A DNA stretch of 64,000 bases from Bog-793 sp035625025 (GCA_035625025.1 DASPQJ010000041.1:1-64000); one strand, 5' to 3'. Shown: positions 9,197 to 17,683, numbered from the stretch's first letter. A program made the numbers and translations. The notes: generated from the letters alone by a model not told the origin.

Positions 9197-10206
9197 GGCG
9201 TCACCGCGACCCGGGGCAGGCCCGCCGTCTCGGCGAGGCCGAGGGCGACGTTCGCCGCTTGGATCGCCTGGCCGGCGCCGCCCTTCGTGAGGTTATCGAT
9301 CGCCGCGACGACGACGGCGTGACCGGTGCGGGCGTCGGCGCGGGCCGTCAGTTTCGCCACGTTCGAGGCGTAGGTCTCGCGCGTCGCGGGCGCATGCCCG
9401 ACGACTTCGACGAAGGGCTCGCCGGCGTAGCGCGTGCCGAGCAGTTCGAGGAGCCCTTCGGTCGAGATCCGGCGCGCGAGCTTCCCGTAGCACGTGGCGA
9501 GGATGCCTCGGGTCATCGGCGCGAGGTGCGGCGTGAAGAGCACCTCGGCCCCGGTCACCTGTTCCATCTCCGGGGTGTGGCGGTGATCGGTCAACCCGTA
9601 GGCGACGAAGCTCTCGTTCACCGTGGCGTGGTGCGTCGTCGCCGTGGGCGACCTGCCCGCCCCGGAGGTGCCGCTCGCGGCGTCGACGATCGCCCCGCGG
9701 ACTTCGATCACGCCGGCCGCGACGAGCGGTTGGAGCGCGAGCGCCGCCGCGGTCACGTAACAACCCGGCGCGGCGATGAGTCGGGCCCCCCCGAGCTCGG
9801 CGCGATAGATCTCCGGCAGGCCGCAGACGGCCCGGCCCAGCAGCTCAGGCGCCTGGTGCGCAAACCCGTACCAGAGCTCGTAGGCGGCGGGGTCCCGGAG
9901 GCGGAAGTCGGCGCCGAGATCGACGACCACCGGGACGGAGGCGACGAGTCGGGCCACGATGCCCTGCGAGTGCCCCGAGGGGAGGGCGACAAAGACCACG
10001 TCGCAGCCGGACAGCGCCGCCGGGTCCGTCGCCGTCGCCACCATCCCCCCGTAGATTGCCCCGAGACCCGGGTAGAGCTCGGCGATCGCCGTCCCCGCCG
10101 CGGAATCGGCCTGGGCCACCCCGACCTCGAGGTCGGGGTGCGCCGCGAGCAGCCGCAGGAGCTCGGCGCCGAGATAGCCCGACGCGCCGACGACGCCCGC
10201 CTTCAT
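9193..10206 (-). CDS. argC: N-acetyl-gamma-glutamyl-phosphate reductase
   Basis: ArgC reduces N-acetylglutamyl phosphate to the semialdehyde with NADPH. It is the first gene of the operon. The 337-residue product has the N-terminal nucleotide fold VVGASGYLGAELLRLL and the active-site Cys in LIAAPGCYVTAAALAL, then SGTSGAGRSP. It starts at ATG 10206, the only ATG start among the arg genes from argC to argH. No Shine-Dalgarno sequence precedes it, but a TAGTAT -10 box lies 9 bases upstream, so the mRNA probably has almost no leader. Confidence 0.97.
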   Translation of the reverse strand: MKAGVVGASGYLGAELLRLLAAHPDLEVGVAQADSAAGTAIAELYPGLGAIYGGMVATATDPAALSGCDVVFVALPSGHSQGIVARLVASVPVVVDLGADFRLRDPAAYELWYGFAHQAPELLGRAVCGLPEIYRAELGGARLIAAPGCYVTAAALALQPLVAAGVIEVRGAIVDAASGTSGAGRSPTATTHHATVNESFVAYGLTDHRHTPEMEQVTGAEVLFTPHLAPMTRGILATCYGKLARRISTEGLLELLGTRYAGEPFVEVVGHAPATRETYASNVAKLTARADARTGHAVVVAAIDNLTKGGAGQAIQAANVALGLAETAGLPRVAVTP

Positions 10207-10242
10207 GGCATGAACATACTACGAACTGCATGGACATGCGGA
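10205..10242 (-). promoter_or_regulatory. argC promoter with two ArgR-like operator boxes
   Basis: Two imperfect palindromes, GCATGAACATAC at 10208-10219 and GCATGGACATGC at 10228-10239, have centres 20 bases apart, two turns of the helix. This is the spacing of paired ARG boxes bound by hexameric ArgR. The -10 candidate TAGTAT (minus strand, 10216-10221) lies between their centres, so binding would block the polymerase. Operator identity is inferred; the ArgR gene in the operon supports it. Confidence 0.6.
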
Positions 10243-10276
10243 CCGGACGCCGACGACCGAGCCGCGGACGGCGGGT

Positions 10277-10930
10277 TCACCACTCCTCTTGCCAGTCGTA
10301 GGGGGCCTTGGCGCGCCTCCCCTCCTCGACGGGCAACGCGGCGTGGGCTTCCGCTAGGAACGTCCGCACCTTACGGGGGTCCTTGCGCGCCCCCGTCTCG
10401 ACGCCCGTCGAGACGTCGACGCCCCAGGGGCGCAGGCGTCGAATGGCGTCGGCGACGTTCCCGGGGTCGAGCCCGCCGCCGAGGATCAACCGGTGCGAAC
10501 GCGGCATCCGCTCGGCGAGCCGCCAGTCGAAGACCTTGCCCGGGCCGGGCGCCGGCGCGTCGACGAGGACCGCGTCGGCCCGGTACTCGGACACGTCGGT
10601 GAGAGCCGCCGGGGTCGCCCCGAAGGCCTTGATGACAAGCGGCACCCTCTCGGCGATGTAGGCGACGTCCTCCGGGCTCTCATGACCGTTCAGCTGGGCG
10701 GCACGCAAGCCCGCCTGGCAGACGACGTCGACGACCCGCTGGGCGAGGGTGTCGCGGAACACCCCGACGGTGATGACCTCCGGCGGCAGCCGCCGGGCGA
10801 TGTCGCGCGCCGCGCCGATCGCCACCTGACGCGGCGACGGCGCGAGCACGAACCCGATCGCGTCGGCACCCATCGCCACGGCGAGGAGCGCGTCCTCTTC
10901 GTTCGTCACCCCGCAAATCTTCACGAACAC
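10277..10930 (-). CDS. trpF: Phosphoribosylanthranilate isomerase
   Basis: TrpF catalyses the third step of tryptophan synthesis, an Amadori rearrangement of phosphoribosylanthranilate. The 217-residue TIM barrel shows VKICGVTNEEDALLA with the catalytic Cys, GADAIGFVLAPSPRQV, VGVF, AQLNGHES, VLVDAP and the phosphate-binding LILGGGLDPGNVADAI, then GVDVSTGVET. It stands alone: no other trp genes are in the window. GTG 10930 is the chosen start; another GTG six bases downstream is possible. It ends 71 bases before the argC start on the same strand, so it might read into the arg promoter region. Confidence 0.95.
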   Translation of the reverse strand: MFVKICGVTNEEDALLAVAMGADAIGFVLAPSPRQVAIGAARDIARRLPPEVITVGVFRDTLAQRVVDVVCQAGLRAAQLNGHESPEDVAYIAERVPLVIKAFGATPAALTDVSEYRADAVLVDAPAPGPGKVFDWRLAERMPRSHRLILGGGLDPGNVADAIRRLRPWGVDVSTGVETGARKDPRKVRTFLAEAHAALPVEEGRRAKAPYDWQEEW

Positions 10931-11088
10931 GCGGCACCCCGGCGATCGGCGCCTTTTGGGCCCCCAGCGGCGCGGCGCGCCGGCGCGGACTCGGCACCAC
11001 CACGACAGCGTAACGGTGGGCGCGGCGGCGCTCGGGGCAATGGGCCGGACCGGACCCCGCTTGGCACACCCCTCGCGGCCCCACGCGC

Positions 11089-11094
11089 CATGCT
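11089..11094 (+). promoter_or_regulatory. -10-like hexamer six bases before response regulator start
   Basis: CATGCT is followed by six bases and the GTG start at 11101. It fits the xAnnnT-N6-start pattern repeated across this window and suggests a leaderless mRNA. No -35 box at a usual distance is visible. Confidence 0.45.
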
Positions 11095-11100
11095 TGACGG

Positions 11101-11799
11101 GTGGCAAGCCCGAGCCTCGCCAAAGCCGATCACGGCACCGTCGTCATCGTCGAGGATGACCACCACATCGCGGACCTCGTCGACCTGTGGCTGCGCAACG
11201 CGGGCTTCCGCGTCTTGCAGGCCACCGAGGCCCGGCGCGGCCTCGAGTTCGTCGCCAAGGAGCATCCGAGCCTCGTCCTCCTCGACATCGGACTGCCCGG
11301 ACCGGTCGACGGCATCGAAGTCTGTCGCGAAATCCGCCGCACGAGCGAGGTGCCCGTCGTATTTCTCACCGCCCGCGACGACGAGGTCGACCGCGTCCTC
11401 GGCCTCGAGCTCGGCGCCGACGACTACATCGTGAAGCCGTTCTCGCCCCGCGAGCTCGTCGCCCGGGTGCGGGCGGTCCTGCGGCGCACCGAGGGCTCCC
11501 ACCGGGTGAGGGAGAACCCGCTCTCCGTCGGCGGCCTCACGGTCGACACGGTAAGGCGCGAGGTGACGACCGCGGCGGGACCGGTCCGGCTCACGGCGCG
11601 CGAGTTCGATCTGCTCGTCCATTTCGCCGCCAACACAAGGATCGTCTTCACCCGGCGCCAGTTGCTCGACTCGGTTTGGGGCCCCGGGTGGATCGGCGAC
11701 GAGCGGACGGTCGATGTCCACGTCCGGCAGCTGCGGCGCAAGCTCGGCGAAGCGCTGCCGCTGAAGACGATCTGGGGCGTCGGTTACCGGTGCGATTGA
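11101..11799 (+). CDS. OmpR-family response regulator
   Basis: This is a 232-residue two-component transcription regulator. The receiver domain (about residues 12-125) has the acidic pair in VIVEDD, the phospho-acceptor Asp62 in LVLLDIGLPG, the Thr in VFLTARD and the Lys in DDYIVKPFSPREL. The C-terminal winged helix (about 138-232) has LTAREFDLLVHFA, RTVDVHVRQLRRKLG and IWGVGYR. The gene is followed by its histidine kinase with overlapping ends. The signal and target genes are unknown. Confidence 0.95.
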   Translation: MASPSLAKADHGTVVIVEDDHHIADLVDLWLRNAGFRVLQATEARRGLEFVAKEHPSLVLLDIGLPGPVDGIEVCREIRRTSEVPVVFLTARDDEVDRVLGLELGADDYIVKPFSPRELVARVRAVLRRTEGSHRVRENPLSVGGLTVDTVRREVTTAAGPVRLTAREFDLLVHFAANTRIVFTRRQLLDSVWGPGWIGDERTVDVHVRQLRRKLGEALPLKTIWGVGYRCD

Positions 11800-13205
11800 G
11801 ACGTCGGCCCGGCGCCGGCGGCGCGCGCCACTGGCCGATGGGGGCGCGCATCACCCTCGCTTTCGTTACCGTGCTCGCGGTCGCGCTGACGTTGGCGGGC
11901 GGGGTGAGCTTGTACCTCGTCCGCAACGCCGCGGCCGACAACACCCGACGGCTCGTTCTCCAACAGACGACTGACCTCGCCCACCACGAGCAGGCGCTCG
12001 CCCGGACGACGAGGAACTCCCCCCAGATCATCGCCGAGGTCCTCTCCCTCCTCAGCTCCGTCGCCGGGATCCGCCAGGCCTCGATCGTCACGACGTCCGC
12101 GAGGGGAACCTTCGTCGGCGCCGTCCCGAAACTCGACTTCTCCGCCCGCGCGCTCGACACGAAGGACCTCGCCGCGGGACGGGCCACCTCGGGTATCGAC
12201 CACGATCTCGCCTTCGCGGCGGTGCCACTCCTCTCCGCCGGCGGGGTCCACCTCGCCTTCCTCCTCGCCCGGCCGGTCAGCTACTCGGACGCCAGCGTCT
12301 CGTACTTCCTCTTGGCTGGCGGAATCTCGCTCCTCGTCGCCGCCGCGGCCGCCGCGGTCATCTCGCGGCGAATCGCCCGGCGCGTCGTCGCCGCGACCGG
12401 CGCCGCCGTCAGAATCGCCGGCGGCGACTTCTCGACGCGACTTGCCGCGACGCGCCACGACTACGCCGAGCTCGCCACGCTGAGCGGCTCGCTCAACCAG
12501 ATGGCGGCCCGACTCGAGGACTCCCGTGACCTCGACCGGCAGTTCTTGATGTCGGTCTCGCACGACCTGCGCACGCCGCTCACGTCGATCCGCGGCTACG
12601 CCGAGGCGATCACCGAGGGCGTGACCCCCGACCCGTCGCGGGCCGCCTCCGTCGTCGTCGCCGAGGCGATCCGCCTGGAGCGTCTCATCGCCGACCTGCT
12701 CGACCTGGCGCGACTCGACGCCCACCAGTTCTCGCTCCATCTCGCGACCTTCGACGCCGCCGAGGTCGTCGCCGAGGTCGCCGGGGCCCTGCGCTACGAG
12801 TTCGACGCCGCCGGGGTGGCGCTCGAGATCTCGGTCGCCCCGGGGCTGTGGATCCGGGCCGATCGCGACCGGCTCGGTCAGATCGTCGCCAACCTCACGG
12901 AGAACGCCCTCAAGTTCGCCAGCGCCGCGGTCGGGGTCTCCTGCCGCCGCGCCGACGGGGCGATCGCCATCACGGTCGCCGACGACGGCCCGGGAATCGA
13001 CCCCGCCGACCTCCCCCGCGTCTTCGAGCGGCATTTCACCGCGACGAAGTCCGCGGCCCGCGCCGTCGGCACCGGGCTCGGCCTCGCCATCGTCTCGGAA
13101 CTGGCGGAGGCGCTGCACGGCGACCTCGCCATCGTCTCGCCCGCCGCCGGGGGCAAGGGCACGCGGATCACCGTCTCGCTCCCCGGGGCCGGTCGACCGG
13201 GCTAG
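11790..13205 (+). CDS. Sensor histidine kinase
   Basis: This is the membrane partner of the preceding regulator. A transmembrane helix (ITLAFVTVLAVALTLAGGV) is followed by an extracytoplasmic sensor of about 130 residues, a second helix (LLAGGISLLVAAAAAAVI), a HAMP linker, the H-box FLMSVSHDLRTPLTS with His about 258, the N-box NLTENALKFA, DDGPGI, and GTGLGLAIVSELAE. The GTG at 11790 overlaps the regulator by 10 bases and is chosen for coupling; ATG 11838 is a shorter alternative giving 455 residues. It ends three bases before the convergent YgfZ-like gene. Confidence 0.93.
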   Translation: MRLRRRPGAGGARHWPMGARITLAFVTVLAVALTLAGGVSLYLVRNAAADNTRRLVLQQTTDLAHHEQALARTTRNSPQIIAEVLSLLSSVAGIRQASIVTTSARGTFVGAVPKLDFSARALDTKDLAAGRATSGIDHDLAFAAVPLLSAGGVHLAFLLARPVSYSDASVSYFLLAGGISLLVAAAAAAVISRRIARRVVAATGAAVRIAGGDFSTRLAATRHDYAELATLSGSLNQMAARLEDSRDLDRQFLMSVSHDLRTPLTSIRGYAEAITEGVTPDPSRAASVVVAEAIRLERLIADLLDLARLDAHQFSLHLATFDAAEVVAEVAGALRYEFDAAGVALEISVAPGLWIRADRDRLGQIVANLTENALKFASAAVGVSCRRADGAIAITVADDGPGIDPADLPRVFERHFTATKSAARAVGTGLGLAIVSELAEALHGDLAIVSPAAGGKGTRITVSLPGAGRPG

Positions 13206-13208
13206 GCC

Positions 13209-14117
13209 TCAGCTCCCCGGGCGCCAGAGCGGGAGTTCGGCCGCCTCGGCCGGGATCGTCGACCCGGCGTGGAGGATCCCGACGCCGGCGGGAACGGAGA
13301 TCTCCCGGCGCAGATAGCCGAGCGCGACGGGGGAGTTCGTGCGCGGCGAATACGCCACGCTCGTGAGGGCGCCGACCGCTCTCGAGTCGACGACGACCGG
13401 GTCGCCGGCCCCGGGGCGGCCGGACTCGACGACGAATCCGACGAGTCGGCGCGCCACCCGGTTGCCCCGGGCGTCGAGGCGCGCGACGAGCTCCTGGCCG
13501 GTGTAACAGCCCTTCGTGAGGCTCACCGCCCGGGCGACGAGACCGGCCTCCTGGGGGATCGTTCTCTCGGTGAGCTCCCTCCCCATCACCGGAACGCCCG
13601 CTTCGATGCGCGCCGCCTCGAAGGCGCCGGCGTCGCCCTCGGCGACACCGCTCGGCAGCGCGGCCGCGGGATCGACGAGGTCGCAACCCGCAAAACCCGG
13701 CCAGCCGACATCGAGCACGAGCGCGGCCCGCGCCTCGGCGGCAGCCGGTCGGGCGCCCGGTCCGCGCACGACTGCCGCCCGCCAGTGGGAAAGTCCGAGA
13801 TCGACCTGGACGCGCAGCTTGAAGCGCCGCAGGCGCGCGAGGATCGCCTCTCCCCACCCGGCGTCGACGACGACGCAGAGCGACGTGTCTCCCGTGCGCG
13901 CGACGCGGCCGTAACCGTCGAGCTTGCCCTGCGGCGAGAGCACGAGGGTCTCGACGCTTCCCCCCGGTGCCAGGTTGCCGAGATCCTGGGAAACCTGGCC
14001 CTGCAGGTAGCTCAGCGCGTCGGGGCCGGCGAGCGTGACGACGTCGACGGCGACGACGACCCCGGCGACGCCGGCGCGGAGCGCGACGTAGGTCGCGGCC
14101 GCGCTCAGCGGGTCCAC
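13209..14117 (-). CDS. YgfZ/GcvT-like folate-binding protein
   Basis: The 302-residue protein belongs to the YgfZ family, related to the glycine-cleavage T protein, which helps assemble or repair certain iron-sulfur enzymes in a folate-dependent way. The family signature KGCYTGQELVAR is present (about residues 202-213), with LSYLQGQVSQDL near the N terminus. It lacks the full length and partners of GcvT, so a glycine cleavage role is unlikely. A GTG start lies 10 bases after hisI, so it is probably the last gene of the his transcript. Confidence 0.88.
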   Translation of the reverse strand: MDPLSAAATYVALRAGVAGVVVAVDVVTLAGPDALSYLQGQVSQDLGNLAPGGSVETLVLSPQGKLDGYGRVARTGDTSLCVVVDAGWGEAILARLRRFKLRVQVDLGLSHWRAAVVRGPGARPAAAEARAALVLDVGWPGFAGCDLVDPAAALPSGVAEGDAGAFEAARIEAGVPVMGRELTERTIPQEAGLVARAVSLTKGCYTGQELVARLDARGNRVARRLVGFVVESGRPGAGDPVVVDSRAVGALTSVAYSPRTNSPVALGYLRREISVPAGVGILHAGSTIPAEAAELPLWRPGS

Positions 14118-14127
14118 GACGGGATCT

Positions 14128-14505
14128 TCAGGTCGGAAGGCGGCGAGCGAAGCACGTCCGCGCCCCCGTGTGGCAGGCCCCGGAACCTTCTTGGTCGACC
14201 TCGACGACGAGTGCGTCGCCGTCGCAGTCGACGAGGACGCCGCGCAGCCGCTGGCGGTTGCCCGAGGTCTCGCCCTTCGGCCAGAGCTCGCGCCGGCTGC
14301 GCGAGTAGAACCACGTCCTTTTGCTCTCGAGGGTCCGCCGCAGCGCCTCGGCGTTCATGTACGCCACCATCAGGACCTCGCGCGAGGTCGCGTCCTGGAC
14401 GATCGCCGGCACGAGGCCGTCGGGCCCGAACCGGACGTCGTCGGGCGAGACGACCTCGGCGCCGTCCGGCGCCGCGACCCCGTCGCTCCCCGCCACTTCC
14501 TTCAC
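14128..14505 (-). CDS. hisI: Phosphoribosyl-AMP cyclohydrolase
   Basis: HisI opens the adenine ring of phosphoribosyl-AMP in the third step of histidine synthesis. The 125-residue product carries LMVAYMNAEALRRT, YSRSRRELWPKGETSGN, and the metal ligands in VDCDGDALVVEVDQ and ACHTGARTCF. It is the stand-alone form without the HisE pyrophosphohydrolase domain, and no hisE is in the window. Its ATG overlaps the stop of the GroES-like gene as ATGA. Confidence 0.96.
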   Translation of the reverse strand: MKEVAGSDGVAAPDGAEVVSPDDVRFGPDGLVPAIVQDATSREVLMVAYMNAEALRRTLESKRTWFYSRSRRELWPKGETSGNRQRLRGVLVDCDGDALVVEVDQEGSGACHTGARTCFARRLPT

Positions 14506-14861
14506 AGGTACAGGCCGGTCCCGCCGTCGAGGCGTTCCGTCGCGAGGGCCTGGACGTCGCGCTCGCGCAGGATGAGGTAGTCCTCGCCCTGGACGTCGAC
14601 CTCGAAGCAGTCATCCCGGTTGAACAGCACCTTGTCGCCGACCTTGATGTTCCGGACGTTCGGTCCCGTCGCGGCGACCTCGGCCCAGGTGAGCCGCTTC
14701 GTGAGCTGCGCGGTCGCGGGGATGAGGATGCCGGCGCGCGAGCGCCGCTCGCCCTCGGGATCGGGCACCTGCACGAGCAGGCGATCGTTCACCATCGTGA
14801 TCGGCTGTTTCACCCCGCCGGGCGACTTGTCGCTCCGCCGGGGCGCAGGGGCCACCGCCAT
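14502..14861 (-). CDS. GroES-like (Cpn10 family) protein inside the his operon
   Basis: The 119-residue product has the Cpn10 fold by sequence: MVNDRLLVQVPDP, RSRAGILIPATAQ in the mobile-loop region, AEVAATGPNVRNIKVGDKVLF, and a C-terminal EDYLILRERDVQAL. It is longer than classical GroES, with a basic, proline-rich N-terminal extension. No groEL lies next to it. It sits between hisF and hisI and is translationally coupled to hisI. It may be a divergent paralogue rather than the main co-chaperonin. ATG 14861 is chosen over an upstream TTG at 14867. Confidence 0.88.
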   Translation of the reverse strand: MAVAPAPRRSDKSPGGVKQPITMVNDRLLVQVPDPEGERRSRAGILIPATAQLTKRLTWAEVAATGPNVRNIKVGDKVLFNRDDCFEVDVQGEDYLILRERDVQALATERLDGGTGLYL

Positions 14862-14903
14862 GACCAAGACGGTAGTGCGCGCTTCGAGCCGACGAGTCGG
14901 GAT

Positions 14904-15665
14904 CTAGGCCCCGGGGGGGCGGACGACGACGCCGTGGTCGGCGAGGTAGCGCTTCGCCTCGGCGATGGTCGCCGCCTGATAGTGGAAGACCGACGCCGCG
15001 AGCACGCCGTCGGCCCCGGCGGCGGCCCCCTCGACGAGGTGCCCGAGGTGTCCGACCCCCCCGGAGGCGATCACCGGGACGTCGACCGCGGCGACGACCT
15101 GGCCGACGAGGCTGGCGTCGTAGCCGGCCTCGGTGCCGTCCCGGTCCATCGAGGTGAGGAGGATCTCCCCCGCGCCGAGGCTCACGACCTTCCCGGCCCA
15201 GGCGACGGCGTCGAGCCCGGTCGGCCGGCGCCCGCCGTGGGAGTAGACCTCGTAACCGGATCCCGCCCGCCGGGCATCGATCGCGACGACGACGCACTGG
15301 TTGCCGAAGGTCGCGGCGATCTCGGCGACGAGCTCGGGACGGGCGATCGCGGCGGAGTTGACGGCGACCTTGTCGGCGCCGGCCCGCAAGATCTGACGGG
15401 CGTCGTCGAGGGAACGGATCCCGCCGCCGACGGTGAGCGGGATGAAGACCTCGTCGGCCGTGCGCGCGACGACGTCGATCAAGATCGCCCGGTCGTCGCT
15501 CGACGCCGTGATGTCCAAGAAGATGAGCTCGTCGGCGCCCTCGGCGTCGTAGCGGCGGGCGAGCTCAACGGGGTCGCCGGCGTCACGCAGGCCGACGAAG
15601 TTCACCCCCTTCACGACGCGACCGTGGTCGACGTCGAGGCAGGGGATGATCCTCAGGCTGCGCAT
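14904..15665 (-). CDS. hisF: Imidazole glycerol phosphate synthase subunit HisF
   Basis: HisF is the cyclase half of the enzyme that makes imidazole glycerol phosphate and AICAR, using ammonia passed from HisH. The 253-residue barrel shows RIIPCLDVDHGRVVKGVNF with the first catalytic Asp, LTVGGGIRSLDDAR, DGTEAGYDASL with the second Asp, and VIASGGVGHLGHL. Its ATG overlaps the end of hisA by 13 bases. It forms a heterodimer with HisH, encoded two genes upstream. Confidence 0.97.
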   Translation of the reverse strand: MRSLRIIPCLDVDHGRVVKGVNFVGLRDAGDPVELARRYDAEGADELIFLDITASSDDRAILIDVVARTADEVFIPLTVGGGIRSLDDARQILRAGADKVAVNSAAIARPELVAEIAATFGNQCVVVAIDARRAGSGYEVYSHGGRRPTGLDAVAWAGKVVSLGAGEILLTSMDRDGTEAGYDASLVGQVVAAVDVPVIASGGVGHLGHLVEGAAAGADGVLAASVFHYQAATIAEAKRYLADHGVVVRPPGA

Positions 15666-16405
15666 GCCGCGATGGCGTCGGCGACCGCCAGCTCACCGGA
15701 GGCGAGGGCGCGCCCGACGATCACCCCGACGAGCGAGCGCCCGACGACCTGCAACCCGCGCAACGCGACGAGATCCTCGACGCTCCCCACCCCACCCGAG
15801 GCGATGACCGGGAAGCGCGTCTCGCCGAGGACGAACCGGCAGCCGTCGAGGTCGGGGCCCTCGAGGGTCCCGTCACGGGAGATGTCGGTGACGACGACGC
15901 CGGCGAGCGGCAGCGACTCGAGCGAGTACAGGGCGGCGGCGAGATCGACGCCGGTCGGGCGCTCCCAGCCCCGCACGGCGAGCTCGCGGAAGGTCCGGCC
16001 CCCGACGGTCGCGCGCCGGTGGTCGAGCCCGACGAGCACCCGATCGGGGTAGCGGCGGGATAGACGGCGCGCGAACTCCGGGTCCTCGATCCCGGCCGTG
16101 CCGACGACGACCCGGCCGACCCCCATCCCGAACAGGGCGTCGGCAGCCTCGATCGTGCGCACCCCCCCGCCGCACTGGACGGGGAACGGGACCGCCCGGA
16201 CGATCTCGCGCACGACCGGCGAGTTGACGGGACTGCCGGTGCGCGCCGCGTCGAGGTCGACGAGGTGGAGATGGCTAGCGCCACCGGCGACATAGGCGCG
16301 GGCCCGCTCGACCGGGTCACCGAAGACCGTCTCGTTCGCGAAATCGCCGCGCACCAACCGCACGGCCTGTCCCCCGCGGATGTCGATCGACGGGAAGCAC
16401 TCCAT
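15653..16405 (-). CDS. hisA: ProFAR isomerase HisA (possibly PriA-type)
   Basis: HisA isomerises ProFAR to PRFAR. The 250-residue barrel has FPSIDIRGGQAVRLVRGDF, HLHLVDLDAA, VQCGGGVRTIEAA, VTDISRDGTLEGPD and VIASGGVGSVEDL. In many actinobacteria the dual-function PriA does this job and also replaces TrpF. Here a separate trpF exists at 10277-10930, so a single-function HisA is likely. It lies between hisH and hisF. Confidence 0.94.
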   Translation of the reverse strand: MECFPSIDIRGGQAVRLVRGDFANETVFGDPVERARAYVAGGASHLHLVDLDAARTGSPVNSPVVREIVRAVPFPVQCGGGVRTIEAADALFGMGVGRVVVGTAGIEDPEFARRLSRRYPDRVLVGLDHRRATVGGRTFRELAVRGWERPTGVDLAAALYSLESLPLAGVVVTDISRDGTLEGPDLDGCRFVLGETRFPVIASGGVGSVEDLVALRGLQVVGRSLVGVIVGRALASGELAVADAIAACAA

Positions 16406-16417
16406 TCCGATCGCCCT

Positions 16418-17056
16418 CTAGGTTCGCGCGGCCGCGACGACGGCGCAGCGCTCGGCGAAAGCGGCGAGAACGGCGAGGCCCGAGCTGCCGGACTTTTCCG
16501 GGTGGAACTGGGTCCCGAAGCAGTTGTCGCGTTCCACGACGGCGACGACCGCTCCCCCGTAGTCACAGGTCGCGACGACCGCCCCGGCGCTGCGCGCCGT
16601 CGGCACGGGCGCGTAGGAGTGGACGAAGTAGAACCAGGGTCGCGCCTCGAGGCCCGCGAGGAGGACCGACTCCCGGCCGGGAACGCGATCGAGCGCGTTC
16701 CACTGCATCTGGGGGAGCTTCTCGGCCCCCGTGAGCCGGGCGACCGTGCCGGACAAAACACCGAGCCCGGCGACCCCGGGACTTTCCTCGGAGTCGTCGA
16801 AGAGCAACTGGAAGCCGACGCACACGCCGAGCATCGGTTTGTCGGTCGCGACGGCGTCGAGGACGGCGCGGTCGAGTCCGCTCTCCCGCAGGGCCGCGGC
16901 ACAGGCGCCGAAGTTGCCGACGCCCGGGAGGACGACCCCCGCGGCGCGTTCGGCCTCGGCGGCCGAGGCGACGAGACGTGCCTCGGCGCCGACGCGCAGG
17001 AGCGCCTTCTCCGCCGATCGCAAGTTGCCGATCCCGTAGTCGAGGACGGCGATCAC
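16418..17056 (-). CDS. hisH: Imidazole glycerol phosphate synthase subunit HisH
   Basis: HisH is the class I glutamine amidotransferase that feeds ammonia to HisF. The 212-residue product has VLDYGIGNLRSAEKAL, PGVGNFGACA, the nucleophile Cys in MLGVCVGFQLLF, and the His-Glu pair in GTQFHPEKSGSSG. It starts at GTG 17056, three bases after the hisB stop, within a continuous his transcription unit. Confidence 0.97.
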   Translation of the reverse strand: MIAVLDYGIGNLRSAEKALLRVGAEARLVASAAEAERAAGVVLPGVGNFGACAAALRESGLDRAVLDAVATDKPMLGVCVGFQLLFDDSEESPGVAGLGVLSGTVARLTGAEKLPQMQWNALDRVPGRESVLLAGLEARPWFYFVHSYAPVPTARSAGAVVATCDYGGAVVAVVERDNCFGTQFHPEKSGSSGLAVLAAFAERCAVVAAART

Positions 17057-17059
17057 CGC

Positions 17060-17683
17060 CTAGAGCACCCCTTTCGTCGACGGCACCCCGGCGAGTTCGA
17101 CCCGCTTGGCGTCACGCAAGGCCCGGGCGACGGCCTTGAACGACGCCTCCAAGACGTGGTGGGCGTTCTTGCCGTGACGACGGGCGACGTGCAGCGTCAC
17201 CGCCGCGGCGGTCACAAAAGCGCGCCAGAACTCCTCGGCGAGCTGCGGGTCGAACGGCGGGGAGCCAAGACCCGGCGTGTCCGGCGCGAAGTCGATCTCG
17301 TAGCTGAGATACGCCCGCCCCGAGACGTCGAGCGCCACGTCGACGAGCGCCTCGTCGAGCGGCACCGCCACCGAGGCGAAACGGCGGATCCCCTCCTTGG
17401 CGCCGAACGCCGCCGCCAGCGCCTCGCCGAGCGCGATCCCGGTGTCCTCCACGGTGTGGTGGGCGTCGACGTCGAGATCCCCCGTCGCTCGGACGACAAG
17501 ATCGAGCCCGCCGTGCTTGCCGAGCTGGTTCAGCATGTGGTCGAAGAAAGGCAGTCCCGTCACCACCTCGACGCGGCCGGACCCGTCGAGGTCGAGCTCG
17601 ACGAAGATGTCGCTCTCCGCCGTCTGGCGGCGCCGTGTCGCCCGCCGGGGCGCCGGAACCGCCCGATTGGCCGCCTTTGCCAT
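17060..17683 (-). CDS. hisB: Imidazoleglycerol-phosphate dehydratase
   Basis: HisB removes water from imidazole glycerol phosphate using manganese. The 207-residue, single-function protein has FFDHMLNQLGKHGGLDL, DAHHTVEDTGIALGEAL, and ARRHGKNAHHVLEASFKAVARAL, whose His and Glu residues bind the metals. ATG 17683 is preferred over GTG 17689 because a GAGG lies eight bases before the ATG. There is no fused phosphatase domain, as expected for actinobacteria. Confidence 0.96.
   Translation of the reverse strand: MAKAANRAVPAPRRATRRRQTAESDIFVELDLDGSGRVEVVTGLPFFDHMLNQLGKHGGLDLVVRATGDLDVDAHHTVEDTGIALGEALAAAFGAKEGIRRFASVAVPLDEALVDVALDVSGRAYLSYEIDFAPDTPGLGSPPFDPQLAEEFWRAFVTAAAVTLHVARRHGKNAHHVLEASFKAVARALRDAKRVELAGVPSTKGVL

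Noticed and set aside
11061..11078. TTGGCAC motif before the response regulator, as a possible sigma-54 or -35 site
   Set aside because: The second half of a sigma-54 site is missing, and it lies 22 bases from the -10-like hexamer, too far for a -35 box.
13269..16052. 927-codon plus-strand frame across ygfZ, hisI, groES and hisF
   Set aside because: It spans several proven minus-strand genes, is rich in Arg/Asp/Gly in the usual shadow pattern and has no domain.
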